From Phymorhynchus buccinoides (lineage: Eukaryota; Mollusca; Gastropoda; Neogastropoda; Raphitomidae), in assembly GCA_017654935.2 (NCBI GenBank), contig CM065712.1:1-64000 (forward strand): a stretch of 64,000 nucleotides of DNA, written 5' to 3'. Each line of letters starts with the position of its first letter. Within the stretch, counting starts at the first letter, position 1. Below are positions 12,756 through 24,224 of the stretch, one piece after another. The position numbers and the translations under genes were made by a program. The notes under the pieces are model-generated. The model ran no database searches, was not told the DNA's origin, and saw nothing but the letters and a program-made list of their open reading frames with translations.

Positions 12756-12836
12756 AGACCCCCCACGTCGCGTGTACTTCCCTCTTAAGAAACCTTCCTA
12801 CCTAAGAGGGAATGTTACACTTGACGTGGGGGGTCT
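12756..12836. other. Long hairpin 2 with perfect 14-bp outer arms
   Basis: AGACCCCCCACGTC at 12756-12769 and GACGTGGGGGGTCT at 12823-12836 are perfect reverse complements. The inner arms TTCCCTCTTA (from 12779) and TAAGAGGGAA (to 12812) also pair, so most of the 81 bp folds into one stem. It could be a miniature inverted-repeat element or a structured regulatory DNA; no transposase or target duplication is evident. Confidence 0.8.
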
Positions 12837-12854
12837 TTGACAAATCAATGCCAG

Positions 12855-14243
12855 CCCCATCTGCCCTTATCTATCTTTCACTGAAATGATCCCTCTGAAC
12901 TGACCTATGCACCCACATCAGTCTTTGAAATGATCCGCATCTGAACTGAACTTGCACCCCTCAGTGTAGTTCCAGCTGATGGTCCCATCTGACTGACCTA
13001 TGCACCCACGCTGCCTTTGAATGACATCCATCTATCCTAGACGCTATCACCCACATTGCCTTTGAAATGAATCCCATCTGAACTGCCTACCACACCATGC
13101 CTTTGAAATGATCCCATCGACTGCCTATGCCAACCCACAATCTGCCTTTGAATGATCCCATCTTAACTGACCTAGCCCCAATCTGCTTTGAAATGATCAT
13201 CTGAACTGGACCTATCCCCACATCTGCCTTTGAAATGTACCCATTCTAACTGACCTATGCACCCGACAGCCCTTGAAATGATCCCATCTGACTGACCTAT
13301 GCACACCATCTGCATTTGAAATGAATCCCATTCTGAACTGACCTACGCACACACATGCTTTTTTGAAAATGATCCTCTGACTGACCTATGCACCCACATC
13401 TGCCTTTGAAATGATCCCATCTGAACTGACTACCACAAACACATGCCTTTTGAAATGATTCCCATCTTAACTGACTATAGCACCCACGTCTGCTTTGAAA
13501 TGATCCATCTGAACTGACCTATGCAACCCGCATCTGCCTTTGAAATGTTCCCACTGAACTGACCACTCACACACAATGCCTTTGAAATGATCCCATCTGA
13601 ACGGACCATGCACCCATCTCCTTTGAATGATCCCATCTGACTGCCTATGCACCCACATCTGCCTTTGAATGATCCCATCTTAACTGACCTATGCACCCCA
13701 ATTCTTGCCTTTGAAATTGATCCCATATTCTGAACTGACATATGCCCCACATGCCTTTGAAATGAGCCCATCCGGACTGACCTATGTCACCCACTCTCCT
13801 TTGAATGATCCCATCTGAACTGACCTATGCACCCACATCTGCCTTTGAAATGATACCATCTGAACTGACCTAGGCCCCACAGGCCTTTGAAATGATCCCA
13901 TCTGAACTGACCTATGCACCCACATCTGCTTTGAATGATCCCATCTGAACTGACCTACGCACCCACATCTGCCCTTTGAAATGATCCCATCTGAACTGAC
14001 CTATGCACCCACAGCGCATTTGAAATGATCCCATCTGACGACCTATGCACCCACATCTTTGAAATGATCCCATCTGAACTGACCCTATGCCCCACAAGCC
14101 TTGAAATGATCCATCTGAACTGCCTATGCACCACATCTTTGAAATGATTCCATCTGAACTGACCTATCTATGCACCCACAAGCCTTATGAAATGACCAGT
14201 CTGAACTGACCTTATGCACCCACATGCCTTGGAAACTGATCCA
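12855..14243. repeat. 45-bp minisatellite, about 31 copies
   Basis: The unit reads CCCATCTGAACTGACCTATG, CACCCACATCTGCCTTTGAA, ATGAT. Copies vary by single-base losses. Minus-strand frames (MGSFQRxCGCIGQFRWDHFK-like) are repeat by-products. Confidence 0.95.
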
Positions 14244-14369
14244 TAACTCACAGTAACTCAAAGCTGACTGAATCCTCTCTTGTATCACAAAATGCTTTAT
14301 GTAAAATTCAGCACACACAACAGAAATACAGGCAATAGTGTTTGCTTTTGGGGAAAACAACAGCAGCGT

Positions 14370-17300
14370 CAACATGGAATGAAGCAATGTGATGTCTGAG
14401 AAACAGACATAGAATGAAAGCAATCTGATGATTTGTAGAGAAACGACATAGATGAAGCCATGTGATGGTACTGTAGAGAACAGACGATAGAATGAAACAA
14501 TGTGATGTGTGAGAAACAGACTAGAATGAAGCAATGTGATGATGTGTGAGAGAAACAGACATTGAATAACGCAATTGATGATGTGTGAGAGAAACAGCAT
14601 AGAATGCAGCAATATGATGATGTTGTTTGAGAAACAGACCATAGAAAAACATTGTGATGTTTGAGAGAAACGACATAGATGAAACCGATGGTGATGGTGT
14701 GTGAGAGAAACAGACATAGAATGAAGCAATATGTGTGTTGTGGAGAAACAGACATAGATGAAGCCATGTGTGTGTGAGAGAAACAGACATAGAATAACAA
14801 TGTGATGTGTTGAGAGAACAGACATGATGAAACAATGTATGGTGTGAGAGCAACAGACAATGGGAATGAGCCATATGTGATAGTTGAGAAACAACTAGAG
14901 TGGATGGCGAATATGATGGTGTGTGAGAGAAACGACATGGAATGAAACAATTTATGGTGTGTAGAGAAACAGACATTGGAAATGAACAATGTTGTGTGAG
15001 GAAACCGACTAGATGAAGCAATATGAGGATGTGTGTGAACAGACTAGAATGATGCAATATGGATGGTGTGTGAGAGAACAACCTGGAATAAGCATATGAT
15101 GAGTGTGAGAGAAACGAGACATAGAATTAACATGCGATGATGTGTGAGAGAAACAGACATAGAAGAAGCAATGTGATGGTGTTTGATATAAACCGACATA
15201 GATGATGCAATATGAGTTTGAGAGAAACACATAGAATATGAACATGTATGATGTGTGAGAGAAACACATAGACATGAAGCAATGTGATGAATGTGTGAGA
15301 GAAACAGACATAGACCTGAAGCAATGTGATGGTACAATGACAGAAACGACATAGAATGAATCAATGTGATTGTGGGTGAGAGTAACAGACAAGAATGCAT
15401 CAATGTATGGTGTGTGAAGAAACAGACATAGATCGCATGTGATTGGTACATGACTAACACAGCATAGAAATGCAGCCGATGTGATGGTACATGACAGATA
15501 AACAGACATAGATGCGCAATGTATGATTTGTGAGAGAAACATACATAGAATGAAGCGATGTGATATGTGTGTGATAGAAACAGACAAGAAGAAGCAAGGT
15601 GAGGGTACATGACAGAACAACATAGAATGAGCTATGGATGAGTGAGAGAAACAGACATAGAAAGGAAGCAATGTGATGGGTTTGTGAAGAGAACAGACAT
15701 AAATGATTGCATCTATTGTGTGAGATGAACAGACATAGATGAAGCTGTGATGATGTGTGATTAGAACAGACATAGAATGAAGCAATGTGATGATGTTGAT
15801 GATAGACAGACATAGAATGAAGCAATGTATGAGGTGTGAGAGAACATACATAGAATGAGAAATGTGGATGGTGTGTAAGAACAGACTAGATGAAGCGATG
15901 ATATTGGTGTGAAAGAAATCAGACATAGAATGAAGCATTGATGTGTGTGTGAGGAAACATCCTAGAAGACTGCAATTGAGATGTGGTGAGAGAAACAGAC
16001 ATAGAATGAAGCACTGGATGGTGTGTGAGAGAACAGACATAGAATGCAGTCAATGTGATGATGTATGGAGAGAAACGACATAGTATGATGGCAATGTGAT
16101 GGTGTTGAGAGAAACAGACATAGAATGAAGCAATGGTGATGTGTGGAGAGAACCATGAAGGAAGCAATTGATGGTGTGTAGAGAAACAGACTAGAATGAA
16201 GCAATGTGATGGTGTTTGAGATAAACCGATAATAGAATGAAGCATGTGAATGGTACATGACAGAACAGAGACATAGAATAGAAGCAATGTTGATGGTACA
16301 TGACAGAAACAGACGTAGAATTGAAGCAATGTGATGTGTTGTGAAGAGAAACAGACAATAGAATGAAGCAAGTTATTATGTGTAGGAAACAGACATAGAA
16401 TGAAGCAATGTGATGATGGTGTGAGAGAAACAGACATAGAATGAAGCATGTGAGGTTTGTGTAGAGAAACAGACATATACATGAAGCCATGTATGGTACA
16501 GACAGAACACAGACCATAGAATGAAGCAATGGTTATGGTTGTGTGAGAGAACAGACATAGAATGAAGCAATTGATGATTTTTGAGAGAAACAGGACCTAG
16601 ATGAGCAATGTGATGAGTGTGTGAAAACAGACATAACAATGAGGCTATGTTGATGGTTTTTGAGAGAAACAGACATAGAATGAGCAAGTGATGAGTTGGA
16701 GAAACAGCATAGAATTAGAGCATGTGATGATGTGTGATAGAAACAGACATATAACTGATGCAATGTGATGATGGATGTGGAGAACAGACATAGAATGAAG
16801 CAATGTGATGATGTGTGTGAGAAACAGACAGAATTAAGCAATGTATGATGTGTTGAGAGATAACAGACATAGAATGAGCCTTGTGGATGTGTTGCCAGAA
16901 ACAGACCAGAGAATGAAGCAATGTGATATGTTGACAGAACAACATAAATGAAGCAATGTGATGGTGTGTGATAGAAACATACATAGAAATGAAGCATGTG
17001 ATGATGGGTGATAGAAACATACATAGAATGAAGCAATGTGATTGTACATGAGAAACAGACATAGAATGAAGCATGTGATGGTACCTGACCGAAACATACA
17101 TAGAATGAGCATTGTGATGGTACGGACATGACAGCACAGACATAGAATGAAGCAATGTGATGTTTGTGAGAAACAGTCATAGAAATGAAAGCCTGTTGAT
17201 GGTACATGTAGAGAAACAGACTAGACTTAAGCAATTTATGGTGTGGGATAGACGCCATAGAATGAGCAATGTGATGGTGTGTGACAAACAGACATAGTGA

Positions 17301-18472
17301 AGCAATGTGATTGTGGGTGTGAAACAGCCCTAGATGAGCAATTTATGGTTTGTGTGCGGAAACCTACATAGAATGAAGCAATGTGATTGTTTTTGGAGAA
17401 CAGACATAGAGTGAAGCATGTTATGGGGTGTGTGAGAGGGAAACAGACATAGAATGAAGCAATGTGATGGTACATGACAGAACAGACATGAAGTTAGGCG
17501 TGTGGGTGAGGTGTGTGACAGAAACAGACATAGAATTGAAGCAATGTGATGGTGTTGAGAGAACAGACATAAGTATGAATCATGTGATTGGGTGTTGTGA
17601 CAGAACAGACATAGAATGAAGAATGTGATGTGTTGAGAGAACAGACATAAATGAGCAATGTGATGGTGTGTGAGAGAACAGACATAGAAATGAAGCAATG
17701 TGATGGTACATGAAGAAACCGACATAGAATGAAGCAATGATGATTTTGACATAAACAGAACCTAGAATGAAGCAATGTGATGGTGTGTGAGAGAAACATA
17801 CTAGAATGAAAGCAATGTGATGTGTTTTGGAGAACAGACTAGAATGAAGCACGTGTGTTGTACAATGACAGAAACAGACTAGAATGAAGCGATGTGATGA
17901 TGGTGACAGAAACAGACATAGAATGAACAATGTGAGGCTCTGTGTGCGAGAAACACATAGAATGGAGCAATGTGATGGTGTGTGGAGAAACGACATAGAA
18001 TGATCATGGTTGATGGTCCGTTGACCGAAGAAACGACATAGAATGAAGAATGTGATGATGTGTGGGAGAAACAGACTAGAATGAAGCATGTGATGATTGT
18101 GAGAGAACACATGAATGAAGCATGTGATGTACATGAGAGAAACAGACAAGACTGACAGATGTGATGGTGTGGTGAGAGAAACAGACATGAGATGAAGCAA
18201 TGTGATGTGTGTGAGAGAAAGGCAGACATAGAGTGAAGCAATGGTGATGGTTTGTTAGAGCAACAGACATAGCATGAACGCAATTTGATGGTACCATTAC
18301 AGAAACAACATATAATAGCAATGTGATGGTACAGAACAGAAACGACATAGACTGAATCATGTGATGTGTGTGGGGAGAAACATGACATAGATGAAGCAAT
18401 GTGATGGTGTGTGCCTAAGAAAACAGACATCGAATGAACAAATGTGATGTTACATGAACATAAACAACATCA
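14370..18472. repeat. 40-bp minisatellite, about 100 copies (4.1 kb)
   Basis: The unit reads GATGGTGTGTGAGAGAAACA, GACATAGAATGAAGCAATGT. A minority variant replaces the GTGTGTGAGAG part with GTACATGACAG. The unit has no stop codon in any of the three minus-strand frames, so frames of up to 343 codons overlap throughout, cycling through LLHSMSVSLTHHH, HCFILCLFLSHT and IASFYVCFSH. They are artefacts. Confidence 0.97.
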
Positions 18473-18624
18473 TGGAACTGTGGCATAAACCTAGGCTTTG
18501 TTTCCAGAATCTAAGCAATAGAAGATATTGCTAGTTTTTGATTTTTACAGCCATTTCAGTTTGACATTTAAGACCATCCTTTCAAAAATTGGACATTGAA
18601 TGACAGAGTTCTGGCTGTGTGTCG

Positions 18625-18812
18625 CCACTGATTGATTTTAACGTAAATAGTCAAGAATCATTCACATTGTCTCCAACTGATGGTTTATAAGCAAATAAAA
18701 GCAAAGAATCATTCACTTTGCTCTCCACTGATTGTCTTTAAGAAATAGCAAATAATCATTCAACTTGTCTCCACTGATTGTTTTAAAGAAATAGAAAAGA
18801 ATCATTCAACTT
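18625..18812. repeat. ~48-bp repeat, about 4 copies
   Basis: Copies of AAGAATCATTCAACTTGTCT followed by CCACTGATTGTTTTAAGAAA and TAG. Spacing varies by a few bases. Confidence 0.85.
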
Positions 18813-18864
18813 GTATTCGCTACCTTTATAATATGCCCAAACAGATGTTTTTTTTCGAGTATTC

Positions 18865-19122
18865 ACTAAACTTTAGCAATATGCCTACACAGAACTTGTA
18901 TTGACTACTTCGCAATTGCTCCCCAAACAATCTGTGCAATTTTCAGATTAGTTCACTACCTTTAGCAATATGCCCTACACAGAAACTTGTAATGTGAGCT
19001 ACTTCGCAATGCTCCCAAACATCTGTGCAATTTTAAGTAGTTTCACTACCTTTAGCAATATTCCCTACACAGTAACTTTTAATGACTAATTCGCAATTGC
19101 TCCCCAAAACATCTGTGATTTA
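18865..19122. repeat. ~92-bp repeat, about 3 copies
   Basis: Copies of CACTACCTTTAGCAATATGC, CCTACACAGAACTTGTAATG, ACTACTTCGCAATTGCTCCC, CAAACATCTGTGCAATTTT. The last copy decays near 19115. Confidence 0.85.
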
Positions 19123-19171
19123 TGTTGTGTCAGGCATGCACCATCGCAAATCCATAAATAAAAGTGAAAAG

Positions 19172-19216
19172 CTAGGGTAGGGTTAGGGTTACCTTAGGCC
19201 TAACCCTGACCCTAAC
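19172..19216. repeat. Head-to-head telomere-like palindrome
   Basis: CTAGGGTAGGGTTAGGGTTA runs toward a TTAGGCCTAA centre and then becomes CCTAACCCTGACCCTAAC. TTAGGG words on the left therefore face CCCTAA words on the right, the polarity of a fused pair of telomeres. Only about two words per side remain. Confidence 0.75.
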
Positions 19217-19310
19217 AACTAGCATACTCAGGCTCACTTCAGCCAAAGGCTTCAACAACCACAATGCACTTCTCTCTCCACAATGCACTTCTCTCCCACA
19301 TGTCAACCTA

Positions 19311-19480
19311 GAATAATCACAGATGTGGTTGTTTTTAGCTCCAATGTTGGGGAAACTCTAGTGCTTGAATCACAGATTGTTTGTTTTGTCTCATACGATT
19401 GGACAACTCTAGTGCTTAGAAATCACTATACATGTCTTGTTTTAGCTCACCATGATTGGGGTCACTCTAGTCTTAAATCA
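19311..19480. repeat. ~62-bp repeat, about 3 copies
   Basis: Copies share AATCACAGAT, TTGTTTTAGCTC, CATGATTGG and ACTCTAGTGCTT. They are diverged. The 87-codon plus-strand frame over this stretch follows the repeat. Confidence 0.75.
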
Positions 19481-20234
19481 CATACATTTTTAGATCGAGA
19501 TCGAAACATCTCATCTCTAAGCTTCAAGGCAAAAATGCCGCAATAAATGCAATAGAAGAAAAAGACTCAAAAGATCACGAATAGTCAGAGATGACGAATA
19601 GGTTTCCTACAGCATCAAAGCAAACAGAAAGAAAAAACATGAATGTGCATATACATAAATGTCCTATACACTAAACCTGCCTTAAGTATCATGCAACCTC
19701 CCGTTAAAAGACCGTGAAAAAGGCATCCAAAATAGGTCTTAGCGGGCGAGGGAGTAGCATAAGGGAGGTAATTTTAATACTTACAAGATCAATCTCGGAG
19801 AAGTAGGTCTTAAGCCTTACAGAGCGGCTGTCCAAATCACTTATTCACGGTTTTCCCGTCTTATGCTGGTAGCAAAATCTTATTTAACCAAGTGTTGCTC
19901 CCATACACATTGAAAACGAGGCATCACTTTAAAGAGAGCCTCGATCGTATACGAGGACAGTCCGAAAACGAGGGGCATCACTTTAAAGAGAGCCTGCGAT
20001 CCGTATGCGAGGTAAGTCTAAATGCGGACCACTATCGAGCCGCAGAAAAATCCGGCCGGCTCTGTGGGTCTTTTAAAATAGGAGGGAGTCTACCTATAAC
20101 TGTCTTTAAGTAGGAGGGAGTCAACTATAACTGTTGTTGTTTCGAACCTAACGTATAACAGGGACCAAAATGTAGAATTGGACCGAATTCACTGGGTTGG
20201 TTTGGTGATCATGTTGAAAAAGGGAAGAAGCAAG
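19481..20234. other. Non-repetitive spacer with two small direct duplications
   Basis: No gene recognised. A 52-bp direct duplication lies at 19912-20015 (GAAAACGAGGCATCACTTTA and AAGAGAGCCT shared). TAGGAGGGAGTC with TATAACTGT occurs twice at 20077-20134. CCTCCCGTTAAAAGACCGTG near 19700 and GGTCTTAGCGGGCGAGGGAG near 19735 form an imperfect inverted repeat, so this may be an old unidentified mobile element. Confidence 0.5.
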
Positions 20235-20525
20235 TATAACATTTTAACAAACCTATGTTTAAACTAACCTCTGGTCTACCAAAGCAAGCACATTGTTAAC
20301 CAACCTCTGGTCTCCAAAAGCTAGCCACTTGTTAAACAACTCTGGTCTCCAAATGATAAGCACATTGTTAAACAAACCTCTGGTCTCCAAAGCTAAGCAA
20401 CAATTTTCAACAAACCCTGGTCTCACAAGCTAAGCACATTGTTTAAACAACCTCTTGTCCTACAAAGCAAGCACATTCTTAACACCTCTGGTCTAAAAAA
20501 GCTACGCACAATTTTAACAAACCAG
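20235..20525. repeat. ~38-bp repeat, about 8 copies
   Basis: The unit reads TTGTTAAACAAACCTCTGGT then CTCCAAAAGCTAAGCACA, with indels. Confidence 0.9.
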
Positions 20526-20814
20526 TCTTGAGTGACAATCAATGTAAATCCCTGCCTTCCTAAACAAAATAGTATTTAAAAATCATCAATCCATAAATGC
20601 ACTTTTCAATGACAACACCAATATAACAAAAGCAGAGAAAAAAAACCAAGCGTGTGCCATAGATTCTGGCAACAAATCGCTAACAACGTTTGTTTTTTGA
20701 ACAACTAATGACATGAATGTCTGTAACGAGCGATAACTCCTTCTCCCTTCAAGTGGAAGCTTAAACTGTTCAAAATTTAACTCTAACCTAACCTTACCTA
20801 ATGACGATGTCTGT

Positions 20815-21122
20815 ACGGCACAAAGGAGTTAATTTTTTCCCGTGTTGAGCACAAGGGAGTTAAGGTCTTTTTCCTGTGTTGATGCACCAAGTGAGTTAAT
20901 CTTTTCCCTTGTAGGTTGATGCACCAGGAGTTAATCTTTCCCCGTGTTGATGCCACCCCCAAGGGACTAATCTTCACCGTTGTTGATGCCCAAGGGAGTT
21001 AATCTTTTTCCCGTTTTGATGCCCAGGGAGCTATCTTTTCCCGTGTTGCTGCACCAAGGGAGCTCTCTTTTTCCCGTGTTTATGCACCAAGGGAGCTAAT
21101 CTTTTCCTTGTTGATGCACCAT
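20815..21122. repeat. ~35-bp repeat, about 9 copies
   Basis: The unit reads CAAGGGAGTTAATCTTTTTC then CCGTGTTGATGCAC. Several copies have GAGCTAATC instead of GAGTTAATC. Confidence 0.9.
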
Positions 21123-21223
21123 CCCCAGCACATGTAACGGTTCGAATCCGCAGAAACCAGGTTGCACGGGGAGAGACTTTCCTCCGCCCGGCCGACGGCA
21201 CACACCATCCGGGAGTGACCCTG
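21123..21223. other. GC-rich spacer with a tRNA B-box-like word
   Basis: GGTTCGAATCC at 21139-21149 fits the RNA polymerase III B box (GGTTCGANTCC) exactly. It is followed by GC-rich sequence (GGGGAGAGACTTTCCTCCGC). No A box or cloverleaf can be placed upstream because the preceding DNA is a minisatellite. It could be the 3' part of a truncated tRNA-derived SINE. Weak evidence. Confidence 0.3.
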
Positions 21224-23020
21224 CATTACAAAAGAGTGAAGAGAGTGCTACACTATTATTACAACTAGATACTGATTGCAGTGACTGTGCTGACAGAGTA
21301 AGAGAGTGCTACACATATGTATTACCACTAATACTGCATTACAAGAGTACATTGCATAACAGCGTAAAGAGAGTGCTACCGCATATGTATTACAACTAGA
21401 TACTGCATTAAATACAGTGACATTGCATACAGAGTAAAAGAGTGCTACACATATGTTTACAACTAGATCTGCATTACAGAGTGACATTGCTAACAGATTA
21501 CAGATATTGCTACCATATGTATTACAACTAGATACTGCATTACGAGTGACATTGCCATGACAGAGTAAAGAGATTGCTACCATATGTATTACACTAGAAT
21601 ACTGCTACAGAGTGGCATTGCAATAACAGAGTATAAGATAGTGCTACACAATTATTAACCGGAGATCTGCATTAGCAGAGTGACATTGCATAAGCAGGTA
21701 AGAGAGTGCTAACACAAACACTTGTTTACAACTAGATCGCTTACAGAGTGACAACTGCATAACAGAGTAAGAGAGTGCTACACCTTGTATTCAACTAGAT
21801 ACTGCTTATAAGTGACATTGCATAACGAGTAAAGAGAGTGATACACATATTTATTTACACCTAGAATACTGCCTTACAGATGACATGCTACAGAGTTAAA
21901 AGAGAGTGCTACACATTGATACAACTAGATACTGCCTTACGAGTGACATTGCAAACAGAGTAAGAGAGTGCTACACATATGTATTACCTAGATACTGCAT
22001 TATAGAGTGACATTGCATAACAGAGTAAAGAGAGTGCGACACATATGTATATACGAACTAGATACGCATTACAGAGTGAACATTGCATAACAGAGTAAAA
22101 GAGAGTGCTACACATATGTAATTACTACTAGATACTGCATTAACAGGTGACATATGTCATAACAGAGTAAAGAGAGTGCTACACTATGTATTCAACTAGA
22201 TACTGCATTACAGAGTGACTTGCATACAAGTAAAGAGTGCTTACACAGATGTATTACAACTAATACTGCATTATAAGTGACGTAAAAGATTTGCATAACA
22301 GAGTAAGAGAGTGCTACACATTGTATTAAACTAGATACTGCTTTCAGAGTGACATTGCCTTAACAGTAAAGAAGAGTGCTACACTATGTATTAAACTAGA
22401 TACTGGCATTACAGAGTGACATGGCATAAACTAGTAAGAGAGTGCTAACATATGTATTACAACTAGATACTGCATTACAAGTGACATTGCATAACAGAGT
22501 AAAGAGAGTGCTAACACATTTTAGTTCCACCTAGATACTGCATTACCGAGTGACATGGCTAACAGAGTAAAGAGAGTGCTACCTAGGTTTTACAAACTAG
22601 ATACTTGCCTTACGGTGACATTGCAATAACAGAGTAAGATAGTGCTACAATATGTATTCCACTAGATACTGCCTTACAGAGTCCTTGCTACAGAGTAAAG
22701 AGAGTGCTACACATATGTCTTACAACTTAGATCTGCATTATAGAGTACATTGCATAACGAGAGTAAAAGAGTGCTACACATATGTATTACAACTAGATAC
22801 TGCATTACAGAGTGACCTTTGCATAACAGAGTAAAGAGGTGCTAAACATTGTATTACAACTAGATACTGCATTATAGTTGCATTGCATACAGAGTAGCAG
22901 AGAGTGCTACACATATGTATTACAACTAGATACTGCAGTTATGTGACATTGCCTAACAGAGTAAAGAGAGTGCTTACACATATGTATTACAACCTAATAC
23001 TGCCTTATAATGTTGCATTC
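21224..23020. repeat. ~67-bp minisatellite, about 27 copies
   Basis: The unit reads TACAACTAGATACTGCATTA, CAGAGTGACATTGCATAACA, GAGTAAAGAGAGTGCTACAC, ATATGTAT. Copies differ by many single-base losses. Frames on both strands (for example 21248-21583 minus) are artefacts. Confidence 0.95.
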
Positions 23021-23129
23021 TGCATAAATATTGTCAAAGCATGGCCCCTTTATTCAAATGGTTTTTCCCGAACGAACGAACTAACGAAAATTTAGGTTTT
23101 AACGTCCACTCGCATGTTTTTTCCCAGAT

Positions 23130-24100
23130 AAATAAGGTAGACATTAGCTTCTCGGGGCTGAATAATAAAATTAATGGTGTTCAATAAATAAGGTAGACAT
23201 TAGCTTCTTGGGGCCAATAATTAAATAATGGTGTTTCAATAATAAAGTAATATTGGCTTCTCGGGCTAATAATAAAATAATGGTGTTCAATAATAAGGGA
23301 GACATTAGCCGCTCGGGCTAATAATAAAATATGGTGTTCAATCAATAAGGATAGACATTAGCCTCTGGGCTAATATAAAATAATGGTGTTTCATAATAAG
23401 GTATACTTAGCTTCTCTGGGCTATAAATAAAATCCTGGTGTTCATAAAATAAGGTGACATTAGCCTCTCGGGCTAATGATAAATAATGGTGTTCAATAGT
23501 TTAAATAAGGTAGACATTAGCTTCTCGGGGCTTAATAATAAATAATGGTGTTTCAATTAATAGGTACATTAGCTTCTCGGGGCGTAATAATAAAATATGG
23601 TGTTCAATAAATAAGGTAGACGTTAGCTTCTCGGGGCTAATAATAAAATATGGTGTTCATAATAGGTAGACATTAAGCCCTTGGGGCAATAATAAAATAA
23701 TGGTGTTCATACATAATATACATTAGCTTCTTGGGCTAATAATAAAATAATGGTGTTCATAAACAGGTACACACATTAGCCTCTTTGGGGTACTATGAAA
23801 TATGGTGTTCATACATAAGGTAGACATTATGCTTGATCGGTGGCTAAATAATAAATATGGTGTTCAATGACATAGGCTAGCATTAAGCTTCTCGGGGCTA
23901 ATAATAAAATACTGGTGTGCAATACATACGGTAGACAGTAGCCTCTTGGGGCTAATGATAAAATATGGTGTTCAATAAAACGTACACATAGCCTGCTTGC
24001 GGGCTATATAATAAAATAAAGAGGATTTTCAAAAAATAAATTTAAAACAAAAATGAAAGGTAAGCCATTAGCCTCTTGGGGGCTATGATAAAGATTGTTA
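23130..24100. repeat. ~53-bp minisatellite, about 18 copies
   Basis: The unit reads AATAAGGTAGACATTAGCTT, CTCGGGGCTAATAATAAAAT, AATGGTGTTCAAT. It decays at the right end near 24010-24100. Confidence 0.93.
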
Positions 24101-24224
24101 AAGTAAACTTTCTGCAGTACAGTGGAATCTCCATATCAGACCTTGACAATCATCAAAATAAGGAAACCTTAATACTTCAAAGACAAAAACTCAGAGAATA
24201 GGTCCTCTTATGGCCCACGCTGGT

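Noticed and set aside
15009..16040. 343-codon minus-strand open frame and its many neighbours
   Set aside because: Direct translation of the 40-bp array in cycling frames.
3121..18472. CRISPR-like regular repeats
   Set aside because: Units are contiguous with no unique spacers between conserved repeats, and the DNA is animal; ordinary minisatellites.
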